64,000 bases of DNA from Sporosarcina luteola (GTDB taxonomy: Bacteria > Bacillota > Bacilli > Bacillales_A > Planococcaceae), in assembly GCF_007991495.1 (NCBI RefSeq), contig NZ_BJYL01000016.1, positions 1 through 64,000 of the forward strand. Reading direction: 5' to 3'. A program made the position numbers and the translations under genes. The notes under the pieces were generated by a model, which worked only from the letters and a program-made list of their open reading frames with translations, was not told where the DNA came from and did not search any database. Shown piece by piece: positions 9,206 through 18,787 of this stretch. Each line of letters starts with the position of its first letter. Positions within the stretch are counted from its first letter, which is position 1.

Positions 9206-11014
9206 TTACGCCGGCTTAAAATTAACGAGTGAAATCCCCGTAATCCTGATTTTTTGCCCCTCTGTCAACTCTACACGGCTCTTTGATCCCATCTCATTGC
9301 CGCCTATTACTTCATAGAGGACGGGATCTTTCCCCTCTTCGTGAAGTTCCAAATATCCAAGCCCATACTCACTGCCAAATGTATATTCACCAGCTTCAAT
9401 GTCCAGTCCGACCTCCCAAACACCTGCGTTCAAGTCAGTAGACAGCTGTGTCGGCATCGGTACGAAACTCACGTGATCATATCCGCCGTCCGCAAAAACG
9501 GTATACGTATCTTCAATGTCGACTGTTAGACTACCAACACCTCCTGCATACCCTACAATTTCACGGATAATAAGATCGCCGTTTTTATCATATATGAAAA
9601 TATTTCCCACAGGAGATCCCGAGATTGAATATCTTCCCGACTGAAGCGTTACCTTGACTCCGTCTTGCGTAAATACTTCATTTTCAACCTGCTCGGCGTT
9701 TTCATTACTCCGATCTGCTGTATTGAAAATTGCCGGATTCACCTTTCCGATCAATACATCCTTTTCAGAACCGATAACTTCAAAATTCTCTTCATACGGA
9801 TCAACCTTTACCAAATCCGATTTCTGCATTGGATGACAGCCTGCCAGGATCAACAAACATGAGGCGATTAAAATGGATGAACCTCCTTTTCGGATGTATA
9901 GAAGTTTGTTCCGCCCGTATAGAATAGCTGCAGCTATCAGATTGAGTCCGACTAACCAACTATACGAATGCTTGAAATCCATTTTTTCATTCCCAAATTC
10001 CAAAGCTGCCTCTCCACTCAACACGGAGCTGATATCGATAAATTTCAATGGATAAAGCCAATTGAATTTCATACCTGCAACACTTATGAGATCAGGCAGT
10101 AGCAAAATGACTATCATCGTCAAAATTGTCGCGTATAAATTCTTCGTCACAACATTGATGAGAACAAATACGAGCAAAAGGAATAACGCAATTAACGCAA
10201 ATGCGATAAACATATACGTAATATACCTTATAGTCGACACTGCAACAAAATCCATATCTTGATAAATAAGGACTGGCGCGATGAAATTTCCCCATTCCGT
10301 TTTTTGAGCGACATAATAACCGCCGATAAGTACGCCAAGACCAAGGAACAGCAGGACTTGTACCAAATGGATGGCTACTTTGGCGCTTACCTTTGGCATG
10401 AAGGATATTGGGAAGCCCCCTACAACAGACCGATGCTGCTGATCATTTAACAACATGCTGCTACCGATGATTAAGACAAAAAGACAAAATAGCAGACCGC
10501 TGATCATGTTCAATGCAACCGGCAAGTAATTGCTTGCTACGAAGGGATCTGGGACAAGTGGCAATTTATGTACTTTGTTATAGCGTAAAATTGCCATTTC
10601 TTTTTGAATGACATCCTTTGGAATCACATAATTCGGATGGATTCCTTTATTGCCCAATTCATGCAGTTCAAGCCGCAACTCGTTCAATTTAATACCATCT
10701 TCAATATATTTGTCATAATCCTCTTTCTTCCATAAGTAAAACCTTTGCATATTGATCAAAGAAGATTGTTCGGTTAAATTCGTGTACACTGCTTCGCCTT
10801 CAGCCGTCTCCCGCAGCTCTTCGGGAAACGCATAGAATACTGTATGGAAATGCTGTGCTTCCTCGTTTTTCAGTTTTTGCATATCTTTAATGTCTATTTG
10901 GCTGTATTGGGAATAATACAAAGGGAAAAACAGGATAAGGGCAATTCCGAGCAACCAGTTTTTCCGATTTTGAAGCAATAATTTTGTCTCAAATAATAAA
11001 TACTTCCAAAACAT
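9206..11014 (-). CDS. ABC-2 type permease fused in frame to a lipoprotein-like domain
   Basis: A 602-residue open frame. Residues 1-375 form an ABC-2-type permease: an N-terminal helix, a long extracellular loop (about 35-165), then five or six helices. Residues 381-393 (ILIASCLLILAGC) form a textbook lipoprotein signal with lipobox LAGC, preceded by basic residues RK. Residues 394-602 look like a secreted beta-rich lipoprotein with a segment YSISGSPVGNIFIYD. A full signal peptide in mid-protein is unusual. AAAAGGAGGT lies 7 nt upstream of the ATT codon for Ile381, so the lipoprotein may be made separately. Last gene of a three-gene ABC operon read toward lower coordinates. Confidence 0.7.
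   Translation of the reverse strand: MFWKYLLFETKLLLQNRKNWLLGIALILFFPLYYSQYSQIDIKDMQKLKNEEAQHFHTVFYAFPEELRETAEGEAVYTNLTEQSSLINMQRFYLWKKEDYDKYIEDGIKLNELRLELHELGNKGIHPNYVIPKDVIQKEMAILRYNKVHKLPLVPDPFVASNYLPVALNMISGLLFCLFVLIIGSSMLLNDQQHRSVVGGFPISFMPKVSAKVAIHLVQVLLFLGLGVLIGGYYVAQKTEWGNFIAPVLIYQDMDFVAVSTIRYITYMFIAFALIALFLLLVFVLINVVTKNLYATILTMIVILLLPDLISVAGMKFNWLYPLKFIDISSVLSGEAALEFGNEKMDFKHSYSWLVGLNLIAAAILYGRNKLLYIRKGGSSILIASCLLILAGCHPMQKSDLVKVDPYEENFEVIGSEKDVLIGKVNPAIFNTADRSNENAEQVENEVFTQDGVKVTLQSGRYSISGSPVGNIFIYDKNGDLIIREIVGYAGGVGSLTVDIEDTYTVFADGGYDHVSFVPMPTQLSTDLNAGVWEVGLDIEAGEYTFGSEYGLGYLELHEEGKDPVLYEVIGGNEMGSKSRVELTEGQKIRITGISLVNFKPA
9872..9890 (-). promoter_or_regulatory. Internal Shine-Dalgarno and possible ATT start for the lipoprotein half
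   Basis: AAAAGGAGGT (9890-9881) is followed after 7 nt from the GGAGG core by ATT (9874-9872), codon 381 of the permease frame. The downstream product would start I-L-I-A-S-C and mature at Cys393. No ATG, GTG or TTG sits at the right spacing. Confidence 0.45.
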
Positions 11015-11039
11015 AATCGTATCCTTCCTCGTTACCTAT

Positions 11040-12248
11040 TTACACAAAATAGAAACCTCGTTTATTAATGATCTTCGAAAGAATGAATAGCATTAGTTCA
11101 ATCACGGCAATTGTGACGAACAACACGACAATCCCTTTCATATAAGTAATCGTCTCTGTGTTCAATAGAAAGCTCTTATCCCCGTTTACAATCTTCCCGA
11201 AATCAAAATACGTTTGAGGAAAGAAACTAATATCTTTTCCAAATATCTCCCTTGTTGTCCTTGAAACGAATAGGCGATCCGAGAAGAGGAGTAAACTGCT
11301 GACGAGCAGAACAAGCCATTCATTTTTAAACAGTAGACCTAAAATGACATTCAATCGGATAAAGAGGTAGACTACTAGGGGAACGGCTATCAATGTTTTC
11401 CCTAGAAAAGAAGCAATTGACATGACATCGTAATCCTCTAATGTGAACGTCTCTTGTGCAATCATGATTGGCACATGTAAATCGAAATAGCCAAAACCAA
11501 ATTGCAGGCTCATTACAATTACCCCTACAATCAGTATTCCGATTATAACGAGCAATGAATAGAAGAATGCGGATAGCGATTTCAAATTCAATTGACGATA
11601 CCAGGATAATGGAACGCCTTGCAGGACTGACTTATTTTTGCGGTCTCTCGATAATATATCACTGCTGAAAAAGATGGCGCAAAATAAGATGAATAGAATT
11701 CCATTCGTCTGCAGGAACTTTTGCAACGCTTGCAACCCAGTCTTTTCATACATCAAACCATATGTAATTGGGTAATCATTCGTTAAATAATCCTCATATC
11801 GCATCATCGTCTGCTTATATAAATGGGATCGATCCTTCCCGGGGAAAGGAGATAATGCGAATAGATTCTCGTCTGATGTATATTCATATTCATTTCCTAA
11901 AAGGGAAAAGTTTCTTAAGTATAAAAAACGTGGATAGTTCTTGTCTTCATACGCTGTAAGCAATGCATGATTCAATCTATAATAGTAAGCGTTCATGGCG
12001 TGGACGGGCATACCTGTCATGATATTAATGCCCGTATTCCCCTTTGCCTCCCTAAACTCCTGCTCCACTTCGAGATTGGCTAAATACTCCTTTACCTCTT
12101 CGGGATGATATGTTTCTTTTGTTTCTTCGTTTGGCAATAAGATCAGACAATAACTTAGCAGCAATACACTGATGAATAAAATAAAAGGTATGTTACGTCT
12201 GCTTCTTGATGTAATGAGAAATTCGTGTTTGAAATAATTTCGATTCAT
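11040..12248 (-). CDS. ABC-2 type transporter permease
   Basis: A 402-residue membrane protein of the same build as the permease half of its downstream neighbour. It has one N-terminal helix (FILFISVLLLSYCLILL), an extracellular stretch of about 130 residues rich in Tyr and Asn, and five further helices ending VVLFVTIAVIELMLFILSKI. With the adjacent ATPase and second permease it should form a heteromeric ABC-2 exporter. Such trios export or confer immunity to peptides or lipids, but nothing nearby names the substrate. The start follows AAAAGGGGAAG. Confidence 0.7.
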   Translation of the reverse strand: MNRNYFKHEFLITSRSRRNIPFILFISVLLLSYCLILLPNEETKETYHPEEVKEYLANLEVEQEFREAKGNTGINIMTGMPVHAMNAYYYRLNHALLTAYEDKNYPRFLYLRNFSLLGNEYEYTSDENLFALSPFPGKDRSHLYKQTMMRYEDYLTNDYPITYGLMYEKTGLQALQKFLQTNGILFILFCAIFFSSDILSRDRKNKSVLQGVPLSWYRQLNLKSLSAFFYSLLVIIGILIVGVIVMSLQFGFGYFDLHVPIMIAQETFTLEDYDVMSIASFLGKTLIAVPLVVYLFIRLNVILGLLFKNEWLVLLVSSLLLFSDRLFVSRTTREIFGKDISFFPQTYFDFGKIVNGDKSFLLNTETITYMKGIVVLFVTIAVIELMLFILSKIINKRGFYFV

Positions 12249-12303
12249 CCAAGCTTCCCCTTTTAATAGTAAAGAAATGATTCTTTACTTTTTTCTCTAT
12301 GCT

Positions 12304-13200
12304 TCAAGCATTTTTCGAATAGTATTTATCATAGTATTCCACTGTCCCTAATGGACCTACTGTCATTTCTTTTTCATTGTAGTCTAGCAATCGCTCAATC
12401 CACTTCGTTTGTTCCGACTCATTCATCCCGTTAAGCGGAATGCATAGTAAGTGTTTCGCCAAGTAGATGTAACCTTGCGGCAATGCCATCTTTTCTTTCA
12501 GTTTTTCGTATTGTTCCGTAGACATTTCTATCTTCAGGAATATATCATTTTCGCTCGTAAACCTATGTTCATGCACAAATTTGCCGTCTTTCAGGAAAAG
12601 GACCCGATCGGCGTATAAATCCAAGTTTGATAGTAAATGAGAGGCGACGAAAATGAGCTTATCTTTTTTCATTTCCATTAAGCATTCTGATAATAGAGCC
12701 ACATTGTCCACATCGAGACCGTTCATCACTTCATCCATAAGCATGACTGGTGTATCTGCGGCCATCATCATCGCAAAGCACAGACGCTGCCGCATTCCTA
12801 ACGAATATGTGCGAACCTTCCTTTTTACATAATTGCCCATATGAAGGCGCTCGATGACTTCCGGGACCTGCTTTGCCGACCCCTTCCACATATTTGCATA
12901 GAGTTTCAGGTGATCCACTCCAGATAGCTCCTCAAAAAGGTCTTGCTGTTCAGGAAAAGAACATAACTGCTTATGAATCAATAACTCTTCCTTTTCATTT
13001 CGATATGCATATTTTCCGTCGAATAGCACATGTCCGGAATCGGGTTTTACAAAGTTCGCCATGACATTGAACATTGTCGATTTCCCCGTTCCGTTAGGAG
13101 CAGCTACACCGATAATTTCTCCTATATTTGCAGTTAAATCCAGATTATCGAGAACCGCTTTATCATTATACGTAATGGATACATTTGATAATTTCAGCAT
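12304..13200 (-). CDS. ABC transporter ATP-binding protein
   Basis: A 298-residue nucleotide-binding subunit. Walker A is in APNGTGKSTMFN (residues about 34-45), the Q-loop region is near FPEQQDLFEELSG, the signature motif appears as YSLGMRQRL and Walker B as VMLMDEVMNGLD. A serine precedes LGMRQ where LSGGQ is canonical, as is common in ABC-2 exporters. The last 90 residues are an accessory domain. It is the first gene of the operon with the two permeases at 11040 and 9206, at gaps of 55 and 25 bp, and it energises them. Confidence 0.85.
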   Translation of the reverse strand: MLKLSNVSITYNDKAVLDNLDLTANIGEIIGVAAPNGTGKSTMFNVMANFVKPDSGHVLFDGKYAYRNEKEELLIHKQLCSFPEQQDLFEELSGVDHLKLYANMWKGSAKQVPEVIERLHMGNYVKRKVRTYSLGMRQRLCFAMMMAADTPVMLMDEVMNGLDVDNVALLSECLMEMKKDKLIFVASHLLSNLDLYADRVLFLKDGKFVHEHRFTSENDIFLKIEMSTEQYEKLKEKMALPQGYIYLAKHLLCIPLNGMNESEQTKWIERLLDYNEKEMTVGPLGTVEYYDKYYSKNA

Positions 13201-13370
13201 CTTTCTTTCCGCCTTTCAGTTTGATTTCTATTGAACTTCTTCCCAGCTTCCCAGTTGATCTTTAACTGTTCATTTTCTCTCCATTTTAAATTTATTGATA
13301 TATCCTACTATAGGCATAAAAACCAGTTAATTCAATAGTATAAACAATTATTATTTTTAAATAGATACAC

Positions 13371-13419
13371 AAAAAAAGCTGCCGCGGAAGTCAAAGCGAC
13401 CTCCACGACAGCTTTTATT
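13371..13419 (-). terminator. Terminator of the TRAP transporter operon
   Basis: On the minus strand an imperfect long stem (AAAGCTGTCG... against ...CGGCAGCTTT) ends in a run of seven T, immediately after the permease stop. Confidence 0.75.
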
Positions 13420-15457
13420 ATGAAGCAACTGCTACTTTGTCTTGATCATCTTTCCCTTTTGTTTTCAATTGAATTGCCCAAAGGATAACGAATAATGCCA
13501 GTCCGACAATATCTGTAATTGTTTCTGGGAAAATGAGCAATAACCCAGTTCCCACTATAATAATTCGCTCAATCCAATTACACTTCCGATACCAAAAGCC
13601 AATCATTCCTGCACCGATCGCAATCATACCCACAATCGCGGTGATGACGACCCATATGATTTCCAAGAATGATGAATCAATCATGAGCAAGGCCGGATTG
13701 AAGACGAACATATACGGAATGATGAACGCCGCAATCGCAAGTTTAGCTGACACGACACCCGTTTTGATCGGGTCTCCTCCGGATATGCCTGAGGCAGCAA
13801 ATGCAGCAAGTGCAACAGGCGGCGTAATATCCGCGATGATACCGAAGTAGAACACGAATAAGTGAGCTGAAATCGCTACAACAAGCGGAACTGTCGTGCC
13901 TGGTCCCATCTCACCGCCCATAAGCAATAGGATGATGGCAGGAGCCGCAATCGTAGATGTAATAACATAGTTTGCCGTTGTTGGAGAGCCCATCCCCAAA
14001 ATTAATGCAGCAAACATTGTAAAGATAAGTGTTAATAAAATATTTCCACCAGCAGCCGAAACGAGTCCATTCGCAAGGCTAAGCCCTAATCCTGTTTTCA
14101 CAACGACCCCAACGATGATACCAGCACATGCAGTTGCCGCCGCAACGGCCAATGCAGTACGCGCACCATCGACAAGCGCCATAATAATATCTTTGAATCC
14201 TAGACGAGTAGATTTATCGAAGAAGCTGACGACTAAAGTAAGAACAATCCCTAGTAACGCCGCTTTCATCGTTGGAATTCCGAGCAATAGGAAAAGGATG
14301 ATCCCTAAAATCGGCAAAAGTAAGTAAATCTTTTTAAGCGTCGCTTTCCGGTCCGGCATCTGATCTTCGGACATGCCTTGGAGACCGACCCGTTTCGCTT
14401 CAAAATGCGTCATAATCCAAATCCCAGTGAAATAGAGCAAGGCTGGAATTGCCGCAGCTTTGGCGATTTCCCAATACGTGACACCGCCGATAAATTCAAC
14501 CATCAGGAAGGCGGCAGCCCCCATGATTGGCGGCATAATCTGTCCGCCGGTAGAAGCGGCTGCTTCAACACCGCCGGCAAATTCCTTTCGATAGCCGAGC
14601 TTTTTCATCATCGGGATTGTATAAGAACCTGATCCGACAACGTTTGCAACAGAACTTCCAGAAATCGTACCTTGCAAGGCACTGGAGAAAATTGCAACTT
14701 TCGCAGGTCCGCCAGTCAAGCGGCCGGCAAGAACTACAGCTAAATCATTGAAATAGTTCCCAACCCCGGTTTTTACGAGGAAGGCTCCAAATAGCAGGAA
14801 CACAAAGATGAATGTTGCGGAAACGCTGATTGGCGTTCCTAGAATGCCGTCTGTCGTGTAAAACATCAGTTGCACAAGACTTTTCACGTCTTGGCCACGG
14901 TGCGCAAGGAACCCTGGGAAATACGGTCCGAAAAATGCATACACTAAGAAGATACTAGAAATAATTGTAATCGGTAAACCAACGGCCCGGCGCGCAGCCT
15001 CCAATGTTAAAACGATTGCTACGATTCCGATGAACAAATCCATTTCGGAAACCCGTCCAACGCGACCGATAAGATCACCATAGAATAATGGCCAATACAA
15101 TCCGACAGCAATTGAAAGCAAGGATAAAATAACGTCGTAGAAAGGCACCTTATCTCTCTTAATACCTGGTTTCTTAACTGCTGGGAATAAAATGAAAATT
15201 AATGCTAAAGCGAACCCTAAGTGAATAGAACGCTGAATGTAAGCTGTGAATGGTGTTCCAATGGATGTGTATAATTGGAAGAGGGAGAATGCCAGCAGTC
15301 CAACGAAAACAATAATCTTGAAAATCCCTTTTACATTACGGGTATTTGACTCCGGATCGTACTTTTGAAGAATTTCTAACTGTTGTTCTTCTGTTAACAT
15401 TTCATTGTCTTCCAATTTAATTTCCGCTTCTTCTTCCCGTTTTTTATTTTTAGCCAT
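13418..15457 (-). CDS. TRAP transporter fused permease (DctQ-DctM type, TAXI system)
   Basis: A 679-residue, very hydrophobic protein in which the small (4 TM) and large (12 TM) TRAP permease subunits are joined, as is usual for TAXI-type systems. The conserved large-subunit stretches ALQGTISGSSVANVVGSGSYTIP and GMGSPTTANYVI are present. It imports an organic acid or amino acid using an ion gradient, with substrate delivered by the lipoprotein encoded at 16066. The ATG follows AAAGGAG and overlaps the DUF1850 gene by 8 bp. The hydrophilic N-terminus is highly charged. Confidence 0.9.
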   Translation of the reverse strand: MAKNKKREEEAEIKLEDNEMLTEEQQLEILQKYDPESNTRNVKGIFKIIVFVGLLAFSLFQLYTSIGTPFTAYIQRSIHLGFALALIFILFPAVKKPGIKRDKVPFYDVILSLLSIAVGLYWPLFYGDLIGRVGRVSEMDLFIGIVAIVLTLEAARRAVGLPITIISSIFLVYAFFGPYFPGFLAHRGQDVKSLVQLMFYTTDGILGTPISVSATFIFVFLLFGAFLVKTGVGNYFNDLAVVLAGRLTGGPAKVAIFSSALQGTISGSSVANVVGSGSYTIPMMKKLGYRKEFAGGVEAAASTGGQIMPPIMGAAAFLMVEFIGGVTYWEIAKAAAIPALLYFTGIWIMTHFEAKRVGLQGMSEDQMPDRKATLKKIYLLLPILGIILFLLLGIPTMKAALLGIVLTLVVSFFDKSTRLGFKDIIMALVDGARTALAVAAATACAGIIVGVVVKTGLGLSLANGLVSAAGGNILLTLIFTMFAALILGMGSPTTANYVITSTIAAPAIILLLMGGEMGPGTTVPLVVAISAHLFVFYFGIIADITPPVALAAFAASGISGGDPIKTGVVSAKLAIAAFIIPYMFVFNPALLMIDSSFLEIIWVVITAIVGMIAIGAGMIGFWYRKCNWIERIIIVGTGLLLIFPETITDIVGLALFVILWAIQLKTKGKDDQDKVAVAS

Positions 15458-15974
15458 TCATATTTACTCCTTTCATCATTTGATAGAGTGATAGACTTTG
15501 CACACTGAACGTGTATGAATTGCCTCTTGTTAAATACTTCTTTAAATCTATTTCACGCCCGCTATACCGAAAGGCTAGATCTGCATTTACATCGCCTACA
15601 AAAATGACGAAAGATTGGATAATAGTATGCTTATACGTAAGTGTATATACGCCGTCCTTGACGGATAACGTTTCACCTTCCTCCGCATAGCCAGGTAAAC
15701 CGATTCCAACATCCTCATATTGCATAGATAATAACCGTATTGTATTTTCTCCAGTGACTCGATATGACTCAAGGACATCAGTCAGAAAGATGGAGTGAAC
15801 ATAACGTATCTGAAAATCCTGTTCGTCTTTCATCTTAATATAGTAGGTTTTCGGATGATCAGTTCGATAGTCAGTAAAAATGAACACCTTATGTATCGGT
15901 AGGAAAATGTAAACGAGGACAATTAGCAGTGTAAGAAGCAGAATGACTGGCGGAATTGCTTTCTTCTTTCCCAT
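15450..15974 (-). CDS. DUF1850 protein of the TAXI-TRAP operon
   Basis: A 174-residue protein with one N-terminal membrane helix (VILLLTLLIVLVYIFLPI) and an extracellular beta-rich domain containing the DUF1850 hallmark FQIRYVHSIFLTDVLESY. DUF1850 genes are commonly found between the TAXI binding protein and the fused permease, as here. Their role in transport has not been established as far as I know. It overlaps the permease gene by 8 bp, so it is probably translationally coupled. Confidence 0.8.
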   Translation of the reverse strand: MGKKKAIPPVILLLTLLIVLVYIFLPIHKVFIFTDYRTDHPKTYYIKMKDEQDFQIRYVHSIFLTDVLESYRVTGENTIRLLSMQYEDVGIGLPGYAEEGETLSVKDGVYTLTYKHTIIQSFVIFVGDVNADLAFRYSGREIDLKKYLTRGNSYTFSVQSLSLYQMMKGVNMNG

Positions 15975-16006
15975 CCGCCTCTTCCTTTCTCAGTAGCAAT
16001 GAAGAA

Positions 16007-16040
16007 TGGGACGGATGAAGCACTTTGCTTCACCGCCCCG
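16007..16040 (-). other. Intercistronic stem-loop in the TRAP operon
   Basis: On the minus strand GGGGCGGTGAAGC pairs with GCTTCATCCGTCCC around AAAGT, between the binding-protein and DUF1850 genes. There is no T-run. It may stabilise the 5' segment so that more binding protein than permease is made; this is inference. Confidence 0.55.
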
Positions 16041-16065
16041 ATTCCCTATTAGCTTCATTCAATTA

Positions 16066-17046
16066 TTACTGTTCGTCGAAATATTTTTGTGCACCTGGGT
16101 GTACCGGAATGCCGATACCGTCAAGGCCAGTTTCAGCCTTGATCAACGCCCCTTTAGGATGCGTCAATTTAGATGCATTGTCATAGATCGCTTTCGTAAT
16201 TTCATATGCCAGATCTTCAGGAACTTCGTTTTGGATGATCAACATTGCACCAACAGAAACTGTCGGAGTGTCTTCTGTGATTCCATAAGTTCCTGCAGGA
16301 ATAACTTCTTTAGCATAATATTGATACTTAGCAATTAACTCATCAGCTTTGTCATCTTCAACCGGTACGATAAATACTTTTGCAACAGCGTTCAATCCTT
16401 CAACAGCACCTGTTGGCGTACCAGCAGTGATAAATGCTGCATCGATTTGGCCGGATTGCAAGCTCTCTTGAGACTCACCGAAGTCCAAATCTTGTGGTTG
16501 AATATCGTCCATTGCCAATCCGTGGATTTCAAGAAGTTGCTCGGCATTTGCATACGTACCTGAACCAGGTGCCCCTACAGATACCTTTTTACCTTTAAGA
16601 TCAGCAAAAGTTTTGATGCCATTCTTTTCAAGTGTAACCAATTGAACTGTTTCCGGGTAAAGTGCCCCGATAGCGGAAACGTTGTCAATAATTTCGCCGT
16701 CAAACATCATTTCACCTTTAGAAGCATAATAAGCGATGTCCGTCTGTACGAAAGCGATTTCAGCATTGCCGTCTTTTAGAGCTGTCATGTTTGCAGCAGA
16801 CGCCTGTGAAACTTCAGCAGTCGTTTTGATATCTGTTTCTTGTCCAATGATATCGGCAAGTGCTCCACCAAGCGCATAATACGTTCCTTGTGTCCCACCA
16901 GTCAATATGCTTAGATAATCGTAATCTTCTTTAGTTTTGCCTGAATCAGAACCTGATCCTTTACCTGAGTCCGAGTTACATGCCGATAGGACTAGCAATG
17001 CAAACATCGAGATCAATGCAAGAATGCGGGTTACTCTCTTATTCAT
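16066..17046 (-). CDS. TAXI-family TRAP transporter solute-binding lipoprotein
   Basis: A 326-residue extracytoplasmic binding protein. The signal peptide ends at lipobox LSAC (Cys about 23), followed by a Ser/Gly/Asp linker. The family's opening strand YLSILTGGTQGTYYALGGAL and later VSVGAPGSGTYANAEQLLE are both present. It captures the substrate (TAXI proteins are linked to glutamate or other carboxylates) and passes it to the fused permease. First gene of the operon, behind AAAAGGGGAGAG. There is a 91-bp gap with a stem-loop before the DUF1850 gene. Confidence 0.9.
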   Translation of the reverse strand: MNKRVTRILALISMFALLVLSACNSDSGKGSGSDSGKTKEDYDYLSILTGGTQGTYYALGGALADIIGQETDIKTTAEVSQASAANMTALKDGNAEIAFVQTDIAYYASKGEMMFDGEIIDNVSAIGALYPETVQLVTLEKNGIKTFADLKGKKVSVGAPGSGTYANAEQLLEIHGLAMDDIQPQDLDFGESQESLQSGQIDAAFITAGTPTGAVEGLNAVAKVFIVPVEDDKADELIAKYQYYAKEVIPAGTYGITEDTPTVSVGAMLIIQNEVPEDLAYEITKAIYDNASKLTHPKGALIKAETGLDGIGIPVHPGAQKYFDEQ

Positions 17047-17223
17047 ACAATCTCTCCCCTTTTTGTATAGTTTTAGTTTTGCAACTTATCACCCATTCTA
17101 ACATGAAAGGTGATTCGCTTGTCAATCCTTCTTTCGAATAATCTGGAAGTTGCAAGCGATTTCATATTAAAAAAATAAAAAAAGGAAGAGAAGAATGTTT
17201 ATTCATCATCTTCCACCAATCCT

Positions 17224-17793
17224 TTATTCGCTTTGACTTTCTTCCTTTTCTTTTGCATTTACATCCAAGTATGTGATGCCTGCCTCATCCAAATCCCTTT
17301 TTCGGTGCGCAAGTCTGGATGCTGCGCAAGATGCGATGCTTGCAACGAGATCATCGAGAAATGTGTGTACACCTATCCCTTTTTTCGTATCCAAATCATT
17401 AATGATTCCAATCTTATTTTTATCCAAATGGCCGAATGTCGTTACCGCGATGGATCCATAAGTGAAAACCGCGCCTAATGCAATTGTTTCATCCACACCG
17501 AAGAGACCTTCGTCAGAATCGACAATTTGCTGGAGAGGGGCTGATAGCTTCCCTTGTTCCGCCAGTTCATCCAGCTCGATGCCGACAAGAATCGCATGCT
17601 GCAATTCCCTTTTGCGAAGAACTCTTTCTACGGAGTCTACACATTCAGCAAGGTCAAGTCCTTCATTATAAGGCACCTGCATTTCATAAACGATTTTAGC
17701 TACATCCTCTAACGTAACCCCTCTGCGAATGAGCGCTTCTTTAGTTGCTTTCGTGACTACGTCGGAATGGACAATGTTTTTACCAGTGAACAT
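17224..17793 (-). CDS. Phosphatidylglycerophosphatase A-family protein (YutG-like)
   Basis: A 189-residue protein of the PgpA family. It shows the metal-site-like segment GIINDLDTKKGIGVHTFLDDLVASI in the C-terminal part and a regulatory-looking helical N-terminus. PgpA enzymes remove phosphate from phosphatidylglycerophosphate to make phosphatidylglycerol. The Firmicutes YutG branch lacks the N-terminal membrane helices of proteobacterial PgpA, as this protein does, so activity is an inference. The strong AGGAGG lies inside the longest frame; the ATG at 17793 (MFTGKNIVHSD) is the likely start. Confidence 0.7.
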   Translation of the reverse strand: MFTGKNIVHSDVVTKATKEALIRRGVTLEDVAKIVYEMQVPYNEGLDLAECVDSVERVLRKRELQHAILVGIELDELAEQGKLSAPLQQIVDSDEGLFGVDETIALGAVFTYGSIAVTTFGHLDKNKIGIINDLDTKKGIGVHTFLDDLVASIASCAASRLAHRKRDLDEAGITYLDVNAKEKEESQSE

Positions 17794-17975
17794 AAATCTT
17801 TTCCTCCTCACTCTATCCTTTGCCTGTCACGTATAATATGACAGCCGCCTGTCGGATGATTTCATTACCATGATCATTTTATGTCTTCTGAATTAAACAG
17901 GCTATCTGTGCATTATACCTGTACAAGCCCTTATGTTACAATCTTCATACATGAACAACAAGGAGTGACCTATCG

Positions 17976-18701
17976 ATGGAATATGGAAAGATAGAAGAAG
18001 TCAACTTTTACAGCAAAGCGCTTGATGAGGAAATGCAGCTCCTCATCCATTTGCCACATCAATATTCACCGCTTTACAAGTACTCCGTTCTGATCGCATC
18101 CGACGGCAAAGACTATTTCCAGTACGGGCGAATCGGACGCGTGGCAGACGAATTAGTGCATGAAGGCGATATTAATAACATGATCGTCGTTGGCGTGCCG
18201 TATAAAAGTGTCAAAGAACGAAGAAGGATGTATCATCCCGACGGCGACCGCCATAAAGATTACATCCGATTCCTTGCACATGAGCTTGTCCCTTATATCG
18301 ATGAAAATTATCCGACATACCAAGTTGGCGCCGGCAGAGGATTGATTGGCGATTCATTGGCCGCGACGATTTCATTGCTGACGGCTTTGAAATATCCGAA
18401 CTGTTTCGGCAAAGTGATCCTCCATTCCCCTTATGTTGATGATTATGTGATGAAGCAAGTGGCTTCGGCAGAAGATACGTCCTCATTTTCCATTTATCAC
18501 GTAATTGGTGAAGAAGAAACCGAAGTGAAAACGACGGTAGATGGAATACAGGATTTCTTAACACCGAACAGGGAATTAAATAATTTAATCAAAAGAAAAG
18601 GGTTTTCCTACTTCTATGAAGAATTTAAAGGGAACCATACATGGAAGTATTGGCAAAAGGACGTTCCACGCGCTATCAAAGAATCTTTTCAAAACGACTG
18701 A
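17976..18701 (+). CDS. yjcH: Alpha/beta-hydrolase (esterase), YjcH-like
   Basis: A 241-residue member of the Fes/esterase-D-like alpha/beta hydrolases. The nucleophile elbow is GRGLIGDSLAA (residues about 124-134), the acid probably lies near IGEEETEV, and the C-terminal histidine is in FKGNHTWKYW. It is the first gene of the yjcH-yjcG-yjcF cluster known from B. subtilis. The natural substrate is not known. The start follows CAAGGAGTGA. Confidence 0.75.
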   Translation: MEYGKIEEVNFYSKALDEEMQLLIHLPHQYSPLYKYSVLIASDGKDYFQYGRIGRVADELVHEGDINNMIVVGVPYKSVKERRRMYHPDGDRHKDYIRFLAHELVPYIDENYPTYQVGAGRGLIGDSLAATISLLTALKYPNCFGKVILHSPYVDDYVMKQVASAEDTSSFSIYHVIGEEETEVKTTVDGIQDFLTPNRELNNLIKRKGFSYFYEEFKGNHTWKYWQKDVPRAIKESFQND

Positions 18702-18787
18702 TGACAATAAAGGCAAAATACTGTCCACTCTGCTATAATTAGCTATATGGTGTATGTATCAAACATTTTACGAGGAGGTCTTTTACT

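Noticed and set aside
9206-13200. Lantibiotic or bacteriocin biosynthesis cluster around the ABC genes
   Set aside because: No precursor peptide, modification enzyme or two-component system is adjacent; only an exporter of unknown substrate can be supported.
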